From Alphaproteobacteria bacterium (GTDB lineage: Bacteria; Pseudomonadota; Alphaproteobacteria; Micavibrionales; Micavibrionaceae), in NCBI GenBank assembly GCA_028277665.1, contig JANQFU010000017.1, positions 1 through 39,471 on the forward strand: a DNA stretch of 39,471 bases, given 5' to 3'. A program made the position numbers and the translations under genes. Of this stretch, positions 14,560-23,842 are shown in pieces. The notes beneath the pieces are model-generated. The model was given only the letters and a program-made list of their open reading frames with translations, made no database searches and had not been told where the DNA came from. Position 1 is the first letter of the stretch, and every line of letters starts with the position of its first letter.

Positions 14560-15471
14560 TTATTGGGGAGCTCTGGGGTTCTGGTAGGGGGATGTAAATA
14601 TCTTGACGATTTCTGCGGCCAGGCTTTCTGAAAGGCCGTGTTCCGTTATAAGCTTTCCCGGATCTTTTTGGTGGCCGTTTCTGATGATTTCTGCGGCGGC
14701 TTCCTCGCTCAGACCGTGCGCCAGCATTTGACTGAAGAGATGTTCGCGTTTTATTTCAAATTGTCTCTCTTGGTCATCACGAAAAGTGCGTCGCGGGGTC
14801 AGAACAGGAGTGTGACTGTCTGGAGAAAGGCCCGTTCCTCGATACACGGCGTCCTGAAAGCGGGCTCGAAGGTCGCTGAAGAGGCCCGTATTTTCTTGCT
14901 GGGACCTGAAGGCTGTTCCCGCGACATGGAAAATGTGATTTTTTGGATAACGATCTCCATGTAACAGGCTGTAACGCTTAAAAATTTCGAAAGGGGAGCG
15001 CGAATACCAGCAGTTCCACGGAGCGGCTTCGAATGCGCTCATTTCAGAATCGGACGCGTGAGCCTGAACGTGTGAGAGAAGTTCCAGAATATAATCTATG
15101 CTGGTGTTCTGATGTGAGTAGGCAGTATATGTCCTGCCATCCGATGTAAGCGGGAGGTCGGTGTCCGCTGATTTTGTATTGTAAATAGAGATTTCCCAAC
15201 GGTTGCTCCCCGGGTCGACGAGGTGGGCGACAGCTATCGCGAAATATTCGTAATCCGGTTTTTGGTGGCGCGTGTTTAAGAGCAGGTTTCCGGCTTTTTC
15301 CTGTGTAAGAAGAGGGGCAGGGATAACAGATGTCCGGATTGTCAGTCCCTGTTTTCGTATGGCTTTGGCAAGGGGAAGCAGAGTCATATTTGTGACGGCT
15401 TGTTTGAAAACGTCACCGAGATAATTTGGAAAATCTTCTAAAAGATATTTGATATCGGAAATGTAGCCCAT
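14560..15471 (-). CDS. 303-aa protein of unknown function
   Basis: No family is recognised. The first 240 residues show no signal peptide or membrane helix; they contain a Trp/Tyr-rich centre (APWNCWYSRSPFEIFKRY). The C-terminus has two similar helical units, MLAHGLSEEAAAEIIRNG (about 250-267) and ITEHGLSESLAAEIVKIF (about 276-293), like a short helical repeat. The gene looks more AT-rich than the flanking dcw and sdh genes, which may indicate transfer. It lies upstream of and divergent from mraZ and has no partner gene. The ribosome binding site is weak. Confidence 0.6.
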   Translation of the reverse strand: MGYISDIKYLLEDFPNYLGDVFKQAVTNMTLLPLAKAIRKQGLTIRTSVIPAPLLTQEKAGNLLLNTRHQKPDYEYFAIAVAHLVDPGSNRWEISIYNTKSADTDLPLTSDGRTYTAYSHQNTSIDYILELLSHVQAHASDSEMSAFEAAPWNCWYSRSPFEIFKRYSLLHGDRYPKNHIFHVAGTAFRSQQENTGLFSDLRARFQDAVYRGTGLSPDSHTPVLTPRRTFRDDQERQFEIKREHLFSQMLAHGLSEEAAAEIIRNGHQKDPGKLITEHGLSESLAAEIVKIFTSPYQNPRAPQ

Positions 15472-15785
15472 CTCGATTTTTCTGTTTGTTTGGGGCTGCG
15501 GTATTGCGCAGGGAAACGTTTATAGGAAAATATTTTTTATGTCAACGATTTATGTAATCGGAATGGCAGGAGTCGCTATTTAAATTTTTTGTAGATAATT
15601 TTGTGCATAAAAAAGAACATAAACAGGCCAAACAAGAGCGTAATATCCCAATCCGGCCGTTAAAAAACACGAATTCATATAAAAAATCAAAAAATTAAAG
15701 GGAATCGGTCTTCTCCGGCCGGAAGGCGTTTCGAGTGTGAGTAAGTCTTTGAGTCCGAAGAGCTTCGCATTGACCGCGCAACCTG
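15472..15785. other. AT-rich gene-free region upstream of mraZ
   Basis: This region separates the 303-aa gene from the MraZ operator. It has runs of A and T and no convincing gene. A TTGACC at 15770-15775 could be a -35 box for mraZ, with a weak TATCCC 18 nt later inside the operator. A frame on the minus strand ends in a hydrophobic Tyr-rich peptide, but it runs antisense through mraZ and is not supported. Confidence 0.4.
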
Positions 15786-15820
15786 TCCCATGATATCCCA
15801 TAGATATCCATGAAATTCCA
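15786..15820 (-). promoter_or_regulatory. MraZ operator (four TGG repeats at 10-bp spacing)
   Basis: On the minus strand TGGAA, TGGAT, TGGGA and TGGGA start exactly 10 bp apart (15820, 15810, 15800, 15790), each followed by a 5-nt spacer. This matches the known MraZ target of TGGGN repeats with 5-nt spacers, which MraZ uses to repress its own dcw operon. The array lies 71 bp upstream of the mraZ start and is flanked by CCTGTCC/GGACAGG arms (15782-15788 and 15822-15828). Confidence 0.8.
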
Positions 15821-15890
15821 TGGACAGGCATTCGCCGCAGGTTTCGACAGTCATTGGTCAACGGGAAGACGGAAAACAGGGCAGCATCAG

Positions 15891-16358
15891 GTGTCGTTGT
15901 TCTTATCGACGTATGAAAACAGGATCGACACGAAGGGACGGGTTTCCGTGCCCGCGTCTTTTCGCGACCTGTTGCCGAAAGACCATGACGGCCGTCAGAA
16001 AGTCGTCTTGCGCCCTTCGGACGACCATGCCTGCCTCGACGGGGTTTCAATGGAATTTCTTCAGAGGATGAAAGAGCGGATCGCATCGGCCGCCGATCCG
16101 TTTTCGGACGCGCAGGACGCCTACGCCGCCGGAATTTTTACAACATGCGTGGAGCTTTCTCTGGACGCAAACGGCCGGGTCGTCCTGCCTGTCGCGTTGA
16201 TGGAGCATGCCGGTGTCACTGAACAGGCCTGCTTCGTCGGTCTCGGCGACCGGTTCCAGCTCTGGGCGCCCGCCTCATGGGAGCGCCGGCAACAGGAGCT
16301 TTTCGCCCGAGCAAGAGAGCGGGGCCGCATTCCTCCGGCATCGGGAGGCCCGGCATGA
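15891..16358 (+). CDS. mraZ: transcriptional regulator MraZ
   Basis: MraZ is an AbrB-like DNA-binding protein that represses the division and cell-wall cluster. The GTG at 15891 is chosen because it gives the canonical N-terminus MSLFLSTYENRIDTKGRVSVPASFR. The longer upstream frame would run through the operator. The second swapped-hairpin unit is ELSLDANGRVVLPVALMEHAG at about residues 84-104. The length is 155 aa, typical for the family. Its stop overlaps the rsmH start (ATGA), which indicates coupling. Confidence 0.94.
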   Translation: MSLFLSTYENRIDTKGRVSVPASFRDLLPKDHDGRQKVVLRPSDDHACLDGVSMEFLQRMKERIASAADPFSDAQDAYAAGIFTTCVELSLDANGRVVLPVALMEHAGVTEQACFVGLGDRFQLWAPASWERRQQELFARARERGRIPPASGGPA

Positions 16359-17410
16359 CAGAGCATGCAGCTCCGCATATTCCCGTGATGCTGAACGAAG
16401 TTCTGGCCGCGCTCGCGCCGAAAGAGGGCGAGGTTTATGTCGACGGGACGCTCGGCGCGGCGGGCTATACCCGCGCGGCTCTCGCGCGTGCGACATGCCG
16501 TGTCATCGGGATCGACCGCGATCCCTCCGCCATCGCCGCGGCAAAGGAACAGGGAATTGAACGCCTGACCCCTGTGCAGGCGCGCTTCTCGGAGGCCGAG
16601 GAGGTCCTTGCGCAGAACGGGGAGGGGGCTTCCGGAGTCGACGGGTTTATGCTCGATGTCGGCGTTTCATCCATGCAGATCGATCAGGCCGCGCGCGGTT
16701 TCTCGTTTCGCCGGAACGGCCCGCTCGATATGCGGATGACCCCGGAAGAGGGGCAGCAAAGCGCGGCGGAGTTGCTGGAAGTCTGGAGCGAGGAGGAACT
16801 GGCCTGGATCCTGAAAACCTACGGCGAAGAACGCCATGCCCGCCGGATCGCCCGGACCGTCAAAAATGCGATTGAGACTGAAGGGCCGGTTCGCACGACG
16901 GACGAACTGGCTGATCTTGTGCGCGGCTGCGTCCCGCGAAGCCGGGACGGGATCGACCCCGCAACGCGGAGCTTTCAGGCTCTCCGGATTGCCGTGAACC
17001 GGGAGCTCGATGAACTTGCCGATGCGCTGGGCGCAGCCGAAAGGATCCTGAAGCCCGGCGGGCGGTTGATCGTCGTCTCGTTTCATTCTCTGGAAGACAG
17101 GATTGTGAAGACGTTTCTGCGGGACCGTGCCGAGGGGAAAGGGAAAAGCGGTAAAAACGCAGGATCCCGCCATCTCCCGCCGGCAATGGCGGAAGGGGAG
17201 TCCTGCCCGGCCCCCACGTTTGAGCTCAAGGAGCGCAAGGCGGTATTTCCGTCGGACGCCGAACAGGCCGCCAATCCGCGCGCCCGCTCTGCCCGGATGC
17301 GCTGGGCGGTGCGCACGGATGCGCCGCCGATAGATGCGCCAGTGGATCGGCCCCGCTACGAAGCAGGAGCGAGAGCAAGAGGGGCGGGAAGGAGGTGTCA
17401 TGCGCGATAA
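16355..17410 (+). CDS. rsmH: 16S rRNA (cytosine(1402)-N(4))-methyltransferase RsmH
   Basis: RsmH (MraW) methylates C1402 in the ribosomal P site. The start ATG 16355 overlaps the mraZ stop and gives HIPVMLNEVLAAL; the longer frame upstream lies inside mraZ. The SAM-binding region VYVDGTLGAAGYTRA is at about 26-40, and VDGFMLDVGVSSMQIDQAARGFSF and the C-terminal VSFHSLEDRIVKTFLRD are the usual family blocks. The 351-aa length includes an Arg-rich tail that reads into the ribosome binding site of ftsL. Confidence 0.95.
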   Translation: MTEHAAPHIPVMLNEVLAALAPKEGEVYVDGTLGAAGYTRAALARATCRVIGIDRDPSAIAAAKEQGIERLTPVQARFSEAEEVLAQNGEGASGVDGFMLDVGVSSMQIDQAARGFSFRRNGPLDMRMTPEEGQQSAAELLEVWSEEELAWILKTYGEERHARRIARTVKNAIETEGPVRTTDELADLVRGCVPRSRDGIDPATRSFQALRIAVNRELDELADALGAAERILKPGGRLIVVSFHSLEDRIVKTFLRDRAEGKGKSGKNAGSRHLPPAMAEGESCPAPTFELKERKAVFPSDAEQAANPRARSARMRWAVRTDAPPIDAPVDRPRYEAGARARGAGRRCHAR

Positions 17411-17879
17411 CAACAATCGGAGCACCTTCCTGCGCAAAAGCCTGCTTTATGTCGTTCTGGCCCTGTGTGCGGCCGGGACGGGCGGCGCGCTCCTGTATGC
17501 CTCTCAGGAAGTCCGGGAGGCGGAGGCGCGGCTGGCGCGGCTTCACCGCGCCACGGCGCAGGAGCGCGAGGCCATTCATGTTCTGGAGGCCGAATGGAGT
17601 TTCCTGAACCGCCCGGAGCGTCTGGAACGTCTGGCGGCGGAACGCCTTGACATGGATCCGCCTGTCCCGAAAACGCTCGTTCATTCGGTGGCATCGCTCC
17701 CCGAACCGCTCAAACCGGTCCTTCCGGTCGTCAAACCCGCTTATCTTCCCGCACCGCGTCCTGCGGCGCAGCCCTCGCCGACACCGGCAGCATCTTCTTC
17801 CCAGGCGTCTTTCCGCTCCTTGCTGAACAAGCTCTCATCCGGCGAAACGGAAACGGGAGGAGGGCCGCATGTTCCGTAA
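17400..17879 (+). CDS. ftsL: cell division protein FtsL
   Basis: The 159-aa protein has a short cytoplasmic N-terminus, one membrane helix (about residues 13-33) and a periplasmic heptad-like region with EVREAEARLARLHRATAQER and WSFLNRPERLERLAAERLDM, which is typical of FtsL. A Pro/Ala-rich tail follows. FtsL joins FtsB and FtsQ and activates FtsWI. The ATG at 17400 is preceded by GGAAGGAGGT, so the upstream extension is rejected. It overlaps rsmH by 11 bp and ftsI by 11 bp. Confidence 0.88.
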   Translation: MRDNNNRSTFLRKSLLYVVLALCAAGTGGALLYASQEVREAEARLARLHRATAQEREAIHVLEAEWSFLNRPERLERLAAERLDMDPPVPKTLVHSVASLPEPLKPVLPVVKPAYLPAPRPAAQPSPTPAASSSQASFRSLLNKLSSGETETGGGPHVP

Positions 17880-19632
17880 CCCCGGCCAGTTGATTATCCG
17901 GATGATGGGGGAGAAATCGGCCTCCCTCGGCCGTGCGCGCGAACGCCTGCATTTCGGTGCGCTCATCTTTCTCGTCCTGTTCGGTTTCGTCTGGATCCGG
18001 GTGTTCGATTTGATGATTTTGCAGGGTGAGATCGTTGCGCGGACCTTGCCCGAAGAGATTGCGGACATCTCCATGCCGGACGGCGGCGAATCTGCGCCTG
18101 TTCGGCGCGGCAACATATACGACCGCAACGGCGTGTTGCTGGCGACCTCTCTGGAGACGGCCTCGCTCTACGCCGATCCGAAAGTCGTTCTGGATCCGCA
18201 GGGCACGGCGCGGGATCTGTGCAAGATCTTTCCGGATCTTGCTTACGGCGACCTCCTGCAAAAGCTCCAGAGCAACCGGCGCTTTATATGGATCCGGCGG
18301 AACCTGACGCCGATCGAACAGGCCGCCGTTCTGGAGATTGGCGATCCGGGGCTCGCGTTTCGGGACGAGCCGCGCCGGATTTACCCGCAGGGTACTCTGG
18401 GCGCGCATATTGTCGGCTTTACCGATATCGACGGGACGGGCGTTGCCGGGATTGAAAAGAGCTTTGAGCCCTTTCTGGCCGAACGCGGAGAGGATCTCTC
18501 CCTGACGCTGGATGCGCGTATCCAGCATATCGTGCGCCGGGAGCTGGACCGGACGATCCGGGAGTTCAGTGCCAAAGGCGGCGCAGCCATCGTGATGGAT
18601 GTAACCGGCGGCGACATTGTCGCGGCGGTATCCCTGCCGGATTTCGATCCGAACGATCCGGGCGCCGCTCCCGCCCGCGCCCGGTTTAACGGCATGACCG
18701 TCGGCGTTTACGAACTCGGATCGATGTTCAAGATCTTTTCGACGGCCGCACTCTTCGAGCTGGCAAACGGGCGCATGTCCCAAAAATTCGACGCGACCAG
18801 ACCGCTGGAACGCGCGGGACATACCATTCACGATTATCACGCCGAAAAGCGGGTTTTGACGGTTCCGGAAGTCTTTATGTATTCGTCGAATATCGGTGCG
18901 GCGTTGATGGGCGAAGCCGTCGGCAGTGAGCGGTTGCAGCATTTTTACGCGGATCTCGGCCTTTTGAGCCGCCCGGATCTGGAGATCCCGGAGGTCGGAA
19001 CCCCGATCGTCCCGGATCCGTGGCGGGAAATCACGACCTTGACGGCCTCCTTCGGGCACGGCATTTCAGTCTCGCCGATGCAGTTGATGACGGCGGTCGC
19101 GCGCGTCGTCGGGGAAGGCCATGCCGTCAGACCGACGCTCATTCTGGATCATGCGCGCACGCCGGAGGAAAGGGAACGGGTCGATGTCCGGGTGGTCTCG
19201 CCGGAAACCGTCCACAGGATAAGACAGTTGATGCGTCTGGCCGTAACGGACGGAACCGGCAAGCATGCCGATGTGCCGGGCTTTCGCGTGGGCGGAAAAA
19301 CCGGCACGGCGGAAAAAGCCGTCAACGGCCGGTATAAGCATGATTCGCTGATTTCATCCTTTGTTGGTGTCTTTCCGATGAATGCGCCGCGCTACGCCGT
19401 GCTGGTCGTCGTGGATGAACCGAAAGGCAACGCCGCTTCGCACGGATATGCGACCGGCGGGTGGGTCGGCGCGCCGGCCGCCGGACGGATTATCGCGGCA
19501 TCCGCCCCGATTCTGGGGGTTGCCCCGATGCCGCGCCGGATTCATAACCCGGATCGCGGTGACGATCTTTCAAACGCCCTGCGTCGCTACATCAGCTACG
19601 CAGGCGAGGAAGGAGAGCACATTGTCCGGTAA
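17869..19632 (+). CDS. ftsI: division transpeptidase FtsI (PBP3)
   Basis: FtsI is the class B penicillin-binding protein that cross-links septal peptidoglycan. The 587-aa product has a membrane helix at about 29-49, a pedestal domain with RRGNIYDRNGVLLATS, and a transpeptidase domain with the nucleophile S285 in SMFK, the SSN triad at 339-341 and KTG at 477-479. It starts inside the 3' end of ftsL and ends inside the start region of murE, consistent with a tight operon. Confidence 0.96.
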   Translation: MFRNPGQLIIRMMGEKSASLGRARERLHFGALIFLVLFGFVWIRVFDLMILQGEIVARTLPEEIADISMPDGGESAPVRRGNIYDRNGVLLATSLETASLYADPKVVLDPQGTARDLCKIFPDLAYGDLLQKLQSNRRFIWIRRNLTPIEQAAVLEIGDPGLAFRDEPRRIYPQGTLGAHIVGFTDIDGTGVAGIEKSFEPFLAERGEDLSLTLDARIQHIVRRELDRTIREFSAKGGAAIVMDVTGGDIVAAVSLPDFDPNDPGAAPARARFNGMTVGVYELGSMFKIFSTAALFELANGRMSQKFDATRPLERAGHTIHDYHAEKRVLTVPEVFMYSSNIGAALMGEAVGSERLQHFYADLGLLSRPDLEIPEVGTPIVPDPWREITTLTASFGHGISVSPMQLMTAVARVVGEGHAVRPTLILDHARTPEERERVDVRVVSPETVHRIRQLMRLAVTDGTGKHADVPGFRVGGKTGTAEKAVNGRYKHDSLISSFVGVFPMNAPRYAVLVVVDEPKGNAASHGYATGGWVGAPAAGRIIAASAPILGVAPMPRRIHNPDRGDDLSNALRRYISYAGEEGEHIVR

Positions 19633-21133
19633 TCGCCACAGCTCTCACACAAAAATGACAATCCGTGCGCTTCTTGGCACCGGCCCGGACAGGGAGATCC
19701 CGGGCGAGCTGAGTTGCGATACGCGCACATTGTGCGCGGGCGATATCTTTTTCGCGCTACCCGGCGTCAAGGCGGACGGCAGCAGCTTTGCCAAAGACGC
19801 CGTGCAAAAAGGGGCCTGCGCTATTGTCCTTGCAAAAGAAGTAAAAGAGATCGGAGATGTTCCTCAAATTATTTTGAAAGATCCGCGTGAAGCTCTGGCG
19901 CATGCCGCCGCGCGCTTCTACAGGACGGGACCGGATAACGTTGCCGCCGTGACGGGAACGAACGGCAAAACCTCGATCGCGACTTTCGTGCGCCAACTCT
20001 GGGAAGGGCAGGGCCGGAAAGCGGCCTCAATCGGCACGCTCGGCGTTCAGGGCGCGGGGGTCGACGAATACTTTTCGATGACCACGCCCGATCCGGTCCG
20101 GCTGCATAAAATACTCGCGGATTTGGGCGGGCGCGGCGTCACGCATCTCTCGATTGAGGCCTCGTCTCATGGGCTCATCCAGCACCGTCTGGACGGGCTT
20201 CGCGTGAAAGCGGCGGCGTTTACGAACCTGACGCGCGACCATCTCGATTATCACCCGACGATGGAAGATTACTTCACGGCCAAATCGCGCCTGTTCACGG
20301 ACCTCCTCGAAAAAGACGGTCTCGCCGTCATTAACGGAGACGATCCGTGGGGGATAAAGCTGTGCAAAAAATGTGAAGACGTGGGGATAAAAAACATTTT
20401 GACCTACGGACATGGGGAGGAAAACGCGCTGCGCCTCATGAGCCGGACCTCTCGCCCGGACGGTCAGAATATCGAGTTTATGTGTGAAAAACACATAATA
20501 AAAGTTGATTTACACCTTGTTGGGGCGTTTCAGGCTGAGAACGCTCTGTGCGCGCTCGCACTCGCGGCGCAAGGCGATCCGGAGGCGATGTCCGCGCTCG
20601 CGCCGCGTCTGGCGGATCTTCAGGGCGCGCCGGGCCGCCTGCAACTGGCCCCGCCACCTGAGGCCTTCAAACAGAAATGCTCGGCAAGAATTTATGTCGA
20701 TTATGCGCATACCCCCGATTCCCTCGAAAACGCATTGCGGGCCGTTCGTCCGCATGTGGAAGAGGGCGGACGGTTACTCTGTATCGCCGGATGCGGCGGC
20801 GACCGGGACAGAGGAAAACGCCCTTTAATGGGTAAAATCGCCGCAACCCTCGCGGATCTCGCCATCATCACCGATGACAATCCGCGCACCGAAGACCCCG
20901 TGGAAATCCGCGCCGAAATGCTGGCCGGTATTCCGCAATCCCACCTCCCGACAGTGCTGAACATCGGCGATCGACGTGATGCGATCCGCCATGCCGTCCG
21001 GACCCTCCAAAATGGCGACATTCTTGTGATCGCCGGCAAAGGCCATGAGGACGGACAAATCGTCGGCACAATCACCCATCCTTTTAACGACTTGCACGAA
21101 GCCATTGACGCAATGGAGGAATTGAACGAATGA
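19622..21133 (+). CDS. murE: UDP-MurNAc-tripeptide synthetase MurE
   Basis: MurE adds the third residue of the peptidoglycan stem. The DNPR motif in TDDNPRTEDP (near residue 419) is the signature of meso-diaminopimelate specificity. The ATP loop GTNGKTS ends near residue 117, and the carbamylated-Lys and DHLDYH regions are present. I chose the TTG at 19622 because GGAAGGAGAG lies just upstream; the first ATG, at 19655, has no ribosome binding site. It would overlap ftsI by 11 bp and murF by 4 bp. Confidence 0.94.
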   Translation: MSGNRHSSHTKMTIRALLGTGPDREIPGELSCDTRTLCAGDIFFALPGVKADGSSFAKDAVQKGACAIVLAKEVKEIGDVPQIILKDPREALAHAAARFYRTGPDNVAAVTGTNGKTSIATFVRQLWEGQGRKAASIGTLGVQGAGVDEYFSMTTPDPVRLHKILADLGGRGVTHLSIEASSHGLIQHRLDGLRVKAAAFTNLTRDHLDYHPTMEDYFTAKSRLFTDLLEKDGLAVINGDDPWGIKLCKKCEDVGIKNILTYGHGEENALRLMSRTSRPDGQNIEFMCEKHIIKVDLHLVGAFQAENALCALALAAQGDPEAMSALAPRLADLQGAPGRLQLAPPPEAFKQKCSARIYVDYAHTPDSLENALRAVRPHVEEGGRLLCIAGCGGDRDRGKRPLMGKIAATLADLAIITDDNPRTEDPVEIRAEMLAGIPQSHLPTVLNIGDRRDAIRHAVRTLQNGDILVIAGKGHEDGQIVGTITHPFNDLHEAIDAMEELNE

Positions 21134-22563
21134 GGAAACTGCCTCGCTGGACGGCAAAGGACGTGGTGAAAGCGACGTCCGCCGCATTAATCGGACGAGA
21201 GGATTGGGAGGCCACCGGCCTGTCGATCGATACGAGAACCCTTGAGCCCGGTGATATCTTCGTCGCGCTCGAAGGTGAGGGCGCAGATGGTCATGACTAT
21301 GCGGCGCAGGCTCTGGAAAAAGGCGCGGCCGCGCTGCTTCTCGCCCGGATTCCGGACGATCTGCCGAAGGATGCGCCCGTTCTGCATGCGCAGGACGGCG
21401 ACGTCCTGGCCGTTCTGCGCGGGGTGGCGGCCGCCGCGCGGGACCGCAGCGGCGCAACGCGGATTGCGATCACCGGTTCGGTCGGTAAAACCTCGACGAA
21501 GGAAATGCTGGCGATGGCCTTGCGCGCCAACGGTCAGACGCATGCCGCGACAAAAAGTTTCAACAACCATATCGGCGTCCCTGTGACGCTGGCCGGACTT
21601 CAGGGCGGCGACGACTACGGCGTGTTCGAAATCGGGATGAACCATCCCGGAGAGATCGGCCCGCTCGCGGAGCTGGTCAGGCCCCATATTGCGCTCATCA
21701 CGAAAATTGCGGCCGTTCATATCGGTCACATGAGCACGATCGACGCCATTCGCGCCGAGAAAGCCGAAATCTTCAAGGGGCTGACCGAAAACGGGATCGC
21801 GATCATCCCGGGTGATGACGAGCATACAGACGCCTTGCGGGAAGCGGCCCTAGAATACGGCGCGAAAGAAGTGCTGACGTTCGGGGAGGGCGAAGACTGT
21901 GATTGCCGGATGAGCGAATGCCTGTGCGCGGCCAACGGGACGCGCTTCAAAGCCCGCGTGATGGATGAAGACGTGACGGTCTCGCTCCAGATTCCGGGTG
22001 CGCATCAGGCGCATAACGCGCTGGCCGTTCTGCTCGCGGCGAAGGTCGCGGGGGCGGATCTGCAAAAAGCGGCGGCGGCTCTCAAAGCCTACCACGGCTA
22101 TGCCGGGCGCGGGCTTCAGGAAAAACTCGATATCGGGGATCCGGACAATCCGGTAACGCTGATCGATGAATCCTATAACGCTTCGCCCGAGGCCATGCGG
22201 GCGGCGTTTCGCGTCCTCGCGCTGATCGATCCGGGGCGCGGCGGCCGCCGGATTGCGGTTCTCGGCGACATGCGCGAGCTGGGCAAGGACGGCCCCCGGC
22301 TGCATAAAGATCTCGCTCTACCGATCAAGGCCGCGAACATCGATCTGGTGTATACCTGCGGCCCGCTGATGAAAAACCTGCACGAAGAACTGCCGAAGGA
22401 ACAGCAGGGCGCGCACCGGGAAACAAGCGTCGAGCTGGCCAAAATCGTCCCCGATGTGCTGGTCCCCGGCGACGTGGTGATGGTCAAAGGCTCGCTCGGC
22501 ACGAAAATGGCTCCCATCGTCGAAGCCCTGCGAACGCTCCCTTCAAAACGGAAGAAGACGTAG
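21130..22563 (+). CDS. murF: UDP-MurNAc-pentapeptide synthetase MurF
   Basis: MurF ligates D-Ala-D-Ala to the UDP-MurNAc-tripeptide. The 477-aa protein has the N-terminal substrate domain (DTRTLEPGDIFVAL), the ATP loop GSVGKTSTKEM near residues 115-125, the conserved NNHIGVPVTL and EIGMNHPGEI blocks and the DESYNASPEAMRAA motif in the C-terminal domain. It starts by ATGA overlap with murE. A 133-bp gap follows before mraY. Confidence 0.96.
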   Translation: MRKLPRWTAKDVVKATSAALIGREDWEATGLSIDTRTLEPGDIFVALEGEGADGHDYAAQALEKGAAALLLARIPDDLPKDAPVLHAQDGDVLAVLRGVAAAARDRSGATRIAITGSVGKTSTKEMLAMALRANGQTHAATKSFNNHIGVPVTLAGLQGGDDYGVFEIGMNHPGEIGPLAELVRPHIALITKIAAVHIGHMSTIDAIRAEKAEIFKGLTENGIAIIPGDDEHTDALREAALEYGAKEVLTFGEGEDCDCRMSECLCAANGTRFKARVMDEDVTVSLQIPGAHQAHNALAVLLAAKVAGADLQKAAAALKAYHGYAGRGLQEKLDIGDPDNPVTLIDESYNASPEAMRAAFRVLALIDPGRGGRRIAVLGDMRELGKDGPRLHKDLALPIKAANIDLVYTCGPLMKNLHEELPKEQQGAHRETSVELAKIVPDVLVPGDVVMVKGSLGTKMAPIVEALRTLPSKRKKT

Positions 22564-22696
22564 GGCCGCAAAGAGGGGGCAATAAAGGTAGTGGCCGGTA
22601 GCGATTTTGTCGCCGGGTTTCACTCCACGTGCTCTTTCCTCCTGTATCAGGGCATGCTAAAGATCTTTTTGTGTCTTATAAAGATCTTGAAAGCCG

Positions 22697-23824
22697 ATGC
22701 TCTATCATTTTCTGACGCCGCTTGATGAGTGGTTCCTGTTCTTTAACCTGTTCAACTACCTGACGTTCAGGACGGGCGGGGCGTTGTTGACGGCTCTGGT
22801 CGTCGGCTTTGTGATCGGCCCGCCGATGATTCGCTGGCTCAAAAAGAAACAGGCGCAAGGACAGCCGATTCGCGACGACGGGCCGGAAACCCATCTGGCC
22901 AAGGCCGGGACCCCGACAATGGGCGGCCTGATGATTCTGATATCCCTGAGCGTCAGCACGCTTTTATGGGCGGATCTCTCGAACATCTTTATCTGGATCA
23001 CGCTTCTCGTGACGCTGGGCTATGGTCTGACCGGGTTCGCGGATGATTATTTGAAGCTGACAAAAAAGAATACCAGGGGCTTAAGCGGGAAACTGAAACT
23101 TCTCCTTCAATTCACGATCGCCCTTGCCGCAGTCCTGCTCTATGTCCTGTTCCCGGTGGAAATGACAAGCACCGGCAACGCGCAGGCCGGGGCGGCATTC
23201 GATGCGGCACGAACGTCTCTGGCCTTGCCGTTTTTCAAGGATCTTCTGATAGATCTCGGCCCGTTCTTCATCCTGTTTGCGATGCTGGTTATTGTCGGCT
23301 CGTCGAATGCGGTCAACCTGACCGACGGCCTGGACGGCCTCGCAATCGTGCCGGTTATGATCGCGGCCGCCTGTTTCGGCCTGATCAGCTATCTCGCCGG
23401 ACATGCGATTTTCTCGGAGTACCTGCATCTGCACAGGGTTCCCGGCGCGGGAGAGCTTGCGATCATCTGCGGCGCGCTGATCGGCGGCGGGCTCGGCTTT
23501 TTGTGGTATAACGCACCGCCTGCGATGGTGTTCATGGGCGACACGGGCTCGCTGTCTTTGGGCGGGGCACTCGGAACGATGGCCGTGATCACAAAACACG
23601 AACTGGTTCTGGCGATCATCGGCGGTCTTTTTGTTCTGGAAACCGTCTCCGTCATTGTGCAGGTGCTCTCCTTCAAACTGACCGGAAAACGGGTTTTTGC
23701 GATGGCCCCGATCCACCACCATTTTGAAAAGAAGGGCTGGTCAGAGCCGACAGTTGTGATACGGTTCTGGATTATAGCCGTGATCCTCGCGCTGGTCGGA
23801 TTATCGACGCTGAAACTCAGGTAA
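22697..23824 (+). CDS. mraY: phospho-MurNAc-pentapeptide translocase MraY
   Basis: MraY transfers phospho-MurNAc-pentapeptide to undecaprenyl phosphate, making lipid I in the inner membrane. The 375-aa polytopic protein has the catalytic motifs [27 protein letters not shown] and [15 protein letters not shown], and ends with the HHHFEKKGW segment. About ten membrane helices are expected. The 133-bp gap upstream has two copies of AAAGATCTT near 22658-22690 and no obvious terminator, so the dcw transcript may pass through. Confidence 0.96.
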   Translation: MLYHFLTPLDEWFLFFNLFNYLTFRTGGALLTALVVGFVIGPPMIRWLKKKQAQGQPIRDDGPETHLAKAGTPTMGGLMILISLSVSTLLWADLSNIFIWITLLVTLGYGLTGFADDYLKLTKKNTRGLSGKLKLLLQFTIALAAVLLYVLFPVEMTSTGNAQAGAAFDAARTSLALPFFKDLLIDLGPFFILFAMLVIVGSSNAVNLTDGLDGLAIVPVMIAAACFGLISYLAGHAIFSEYLHLHRVPGAGELAIICGALIGGGLGFLWYNAPPAMVFMGDTGSLSLGGALGTMAVITKHELVLAIIGGLFVLETVSVIVQVLSFKLTGKRVFAMAPIHHHFEKKGWSEPTVVIRFWIIAVILALVGLSTLKLR

Positions 23825-23842
23825 GCGGAGACAAGACAAAAC

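Noticed and set aside
15810..15890. N-terminal extension of mraZ
   Set aside because: It would translate the MraZ operator region. The GTG at 15891 gives the canonical MSLFLSTY start.
15580..16086. Minus-strand frame with a hydrophobic end, upstream of and antisense to mraZ
   Set aside because: Most of it is antisense to mraZ and its operator. The hydrophobic tail lies in AT-rich DNA and has no ribosome binding site I could support.
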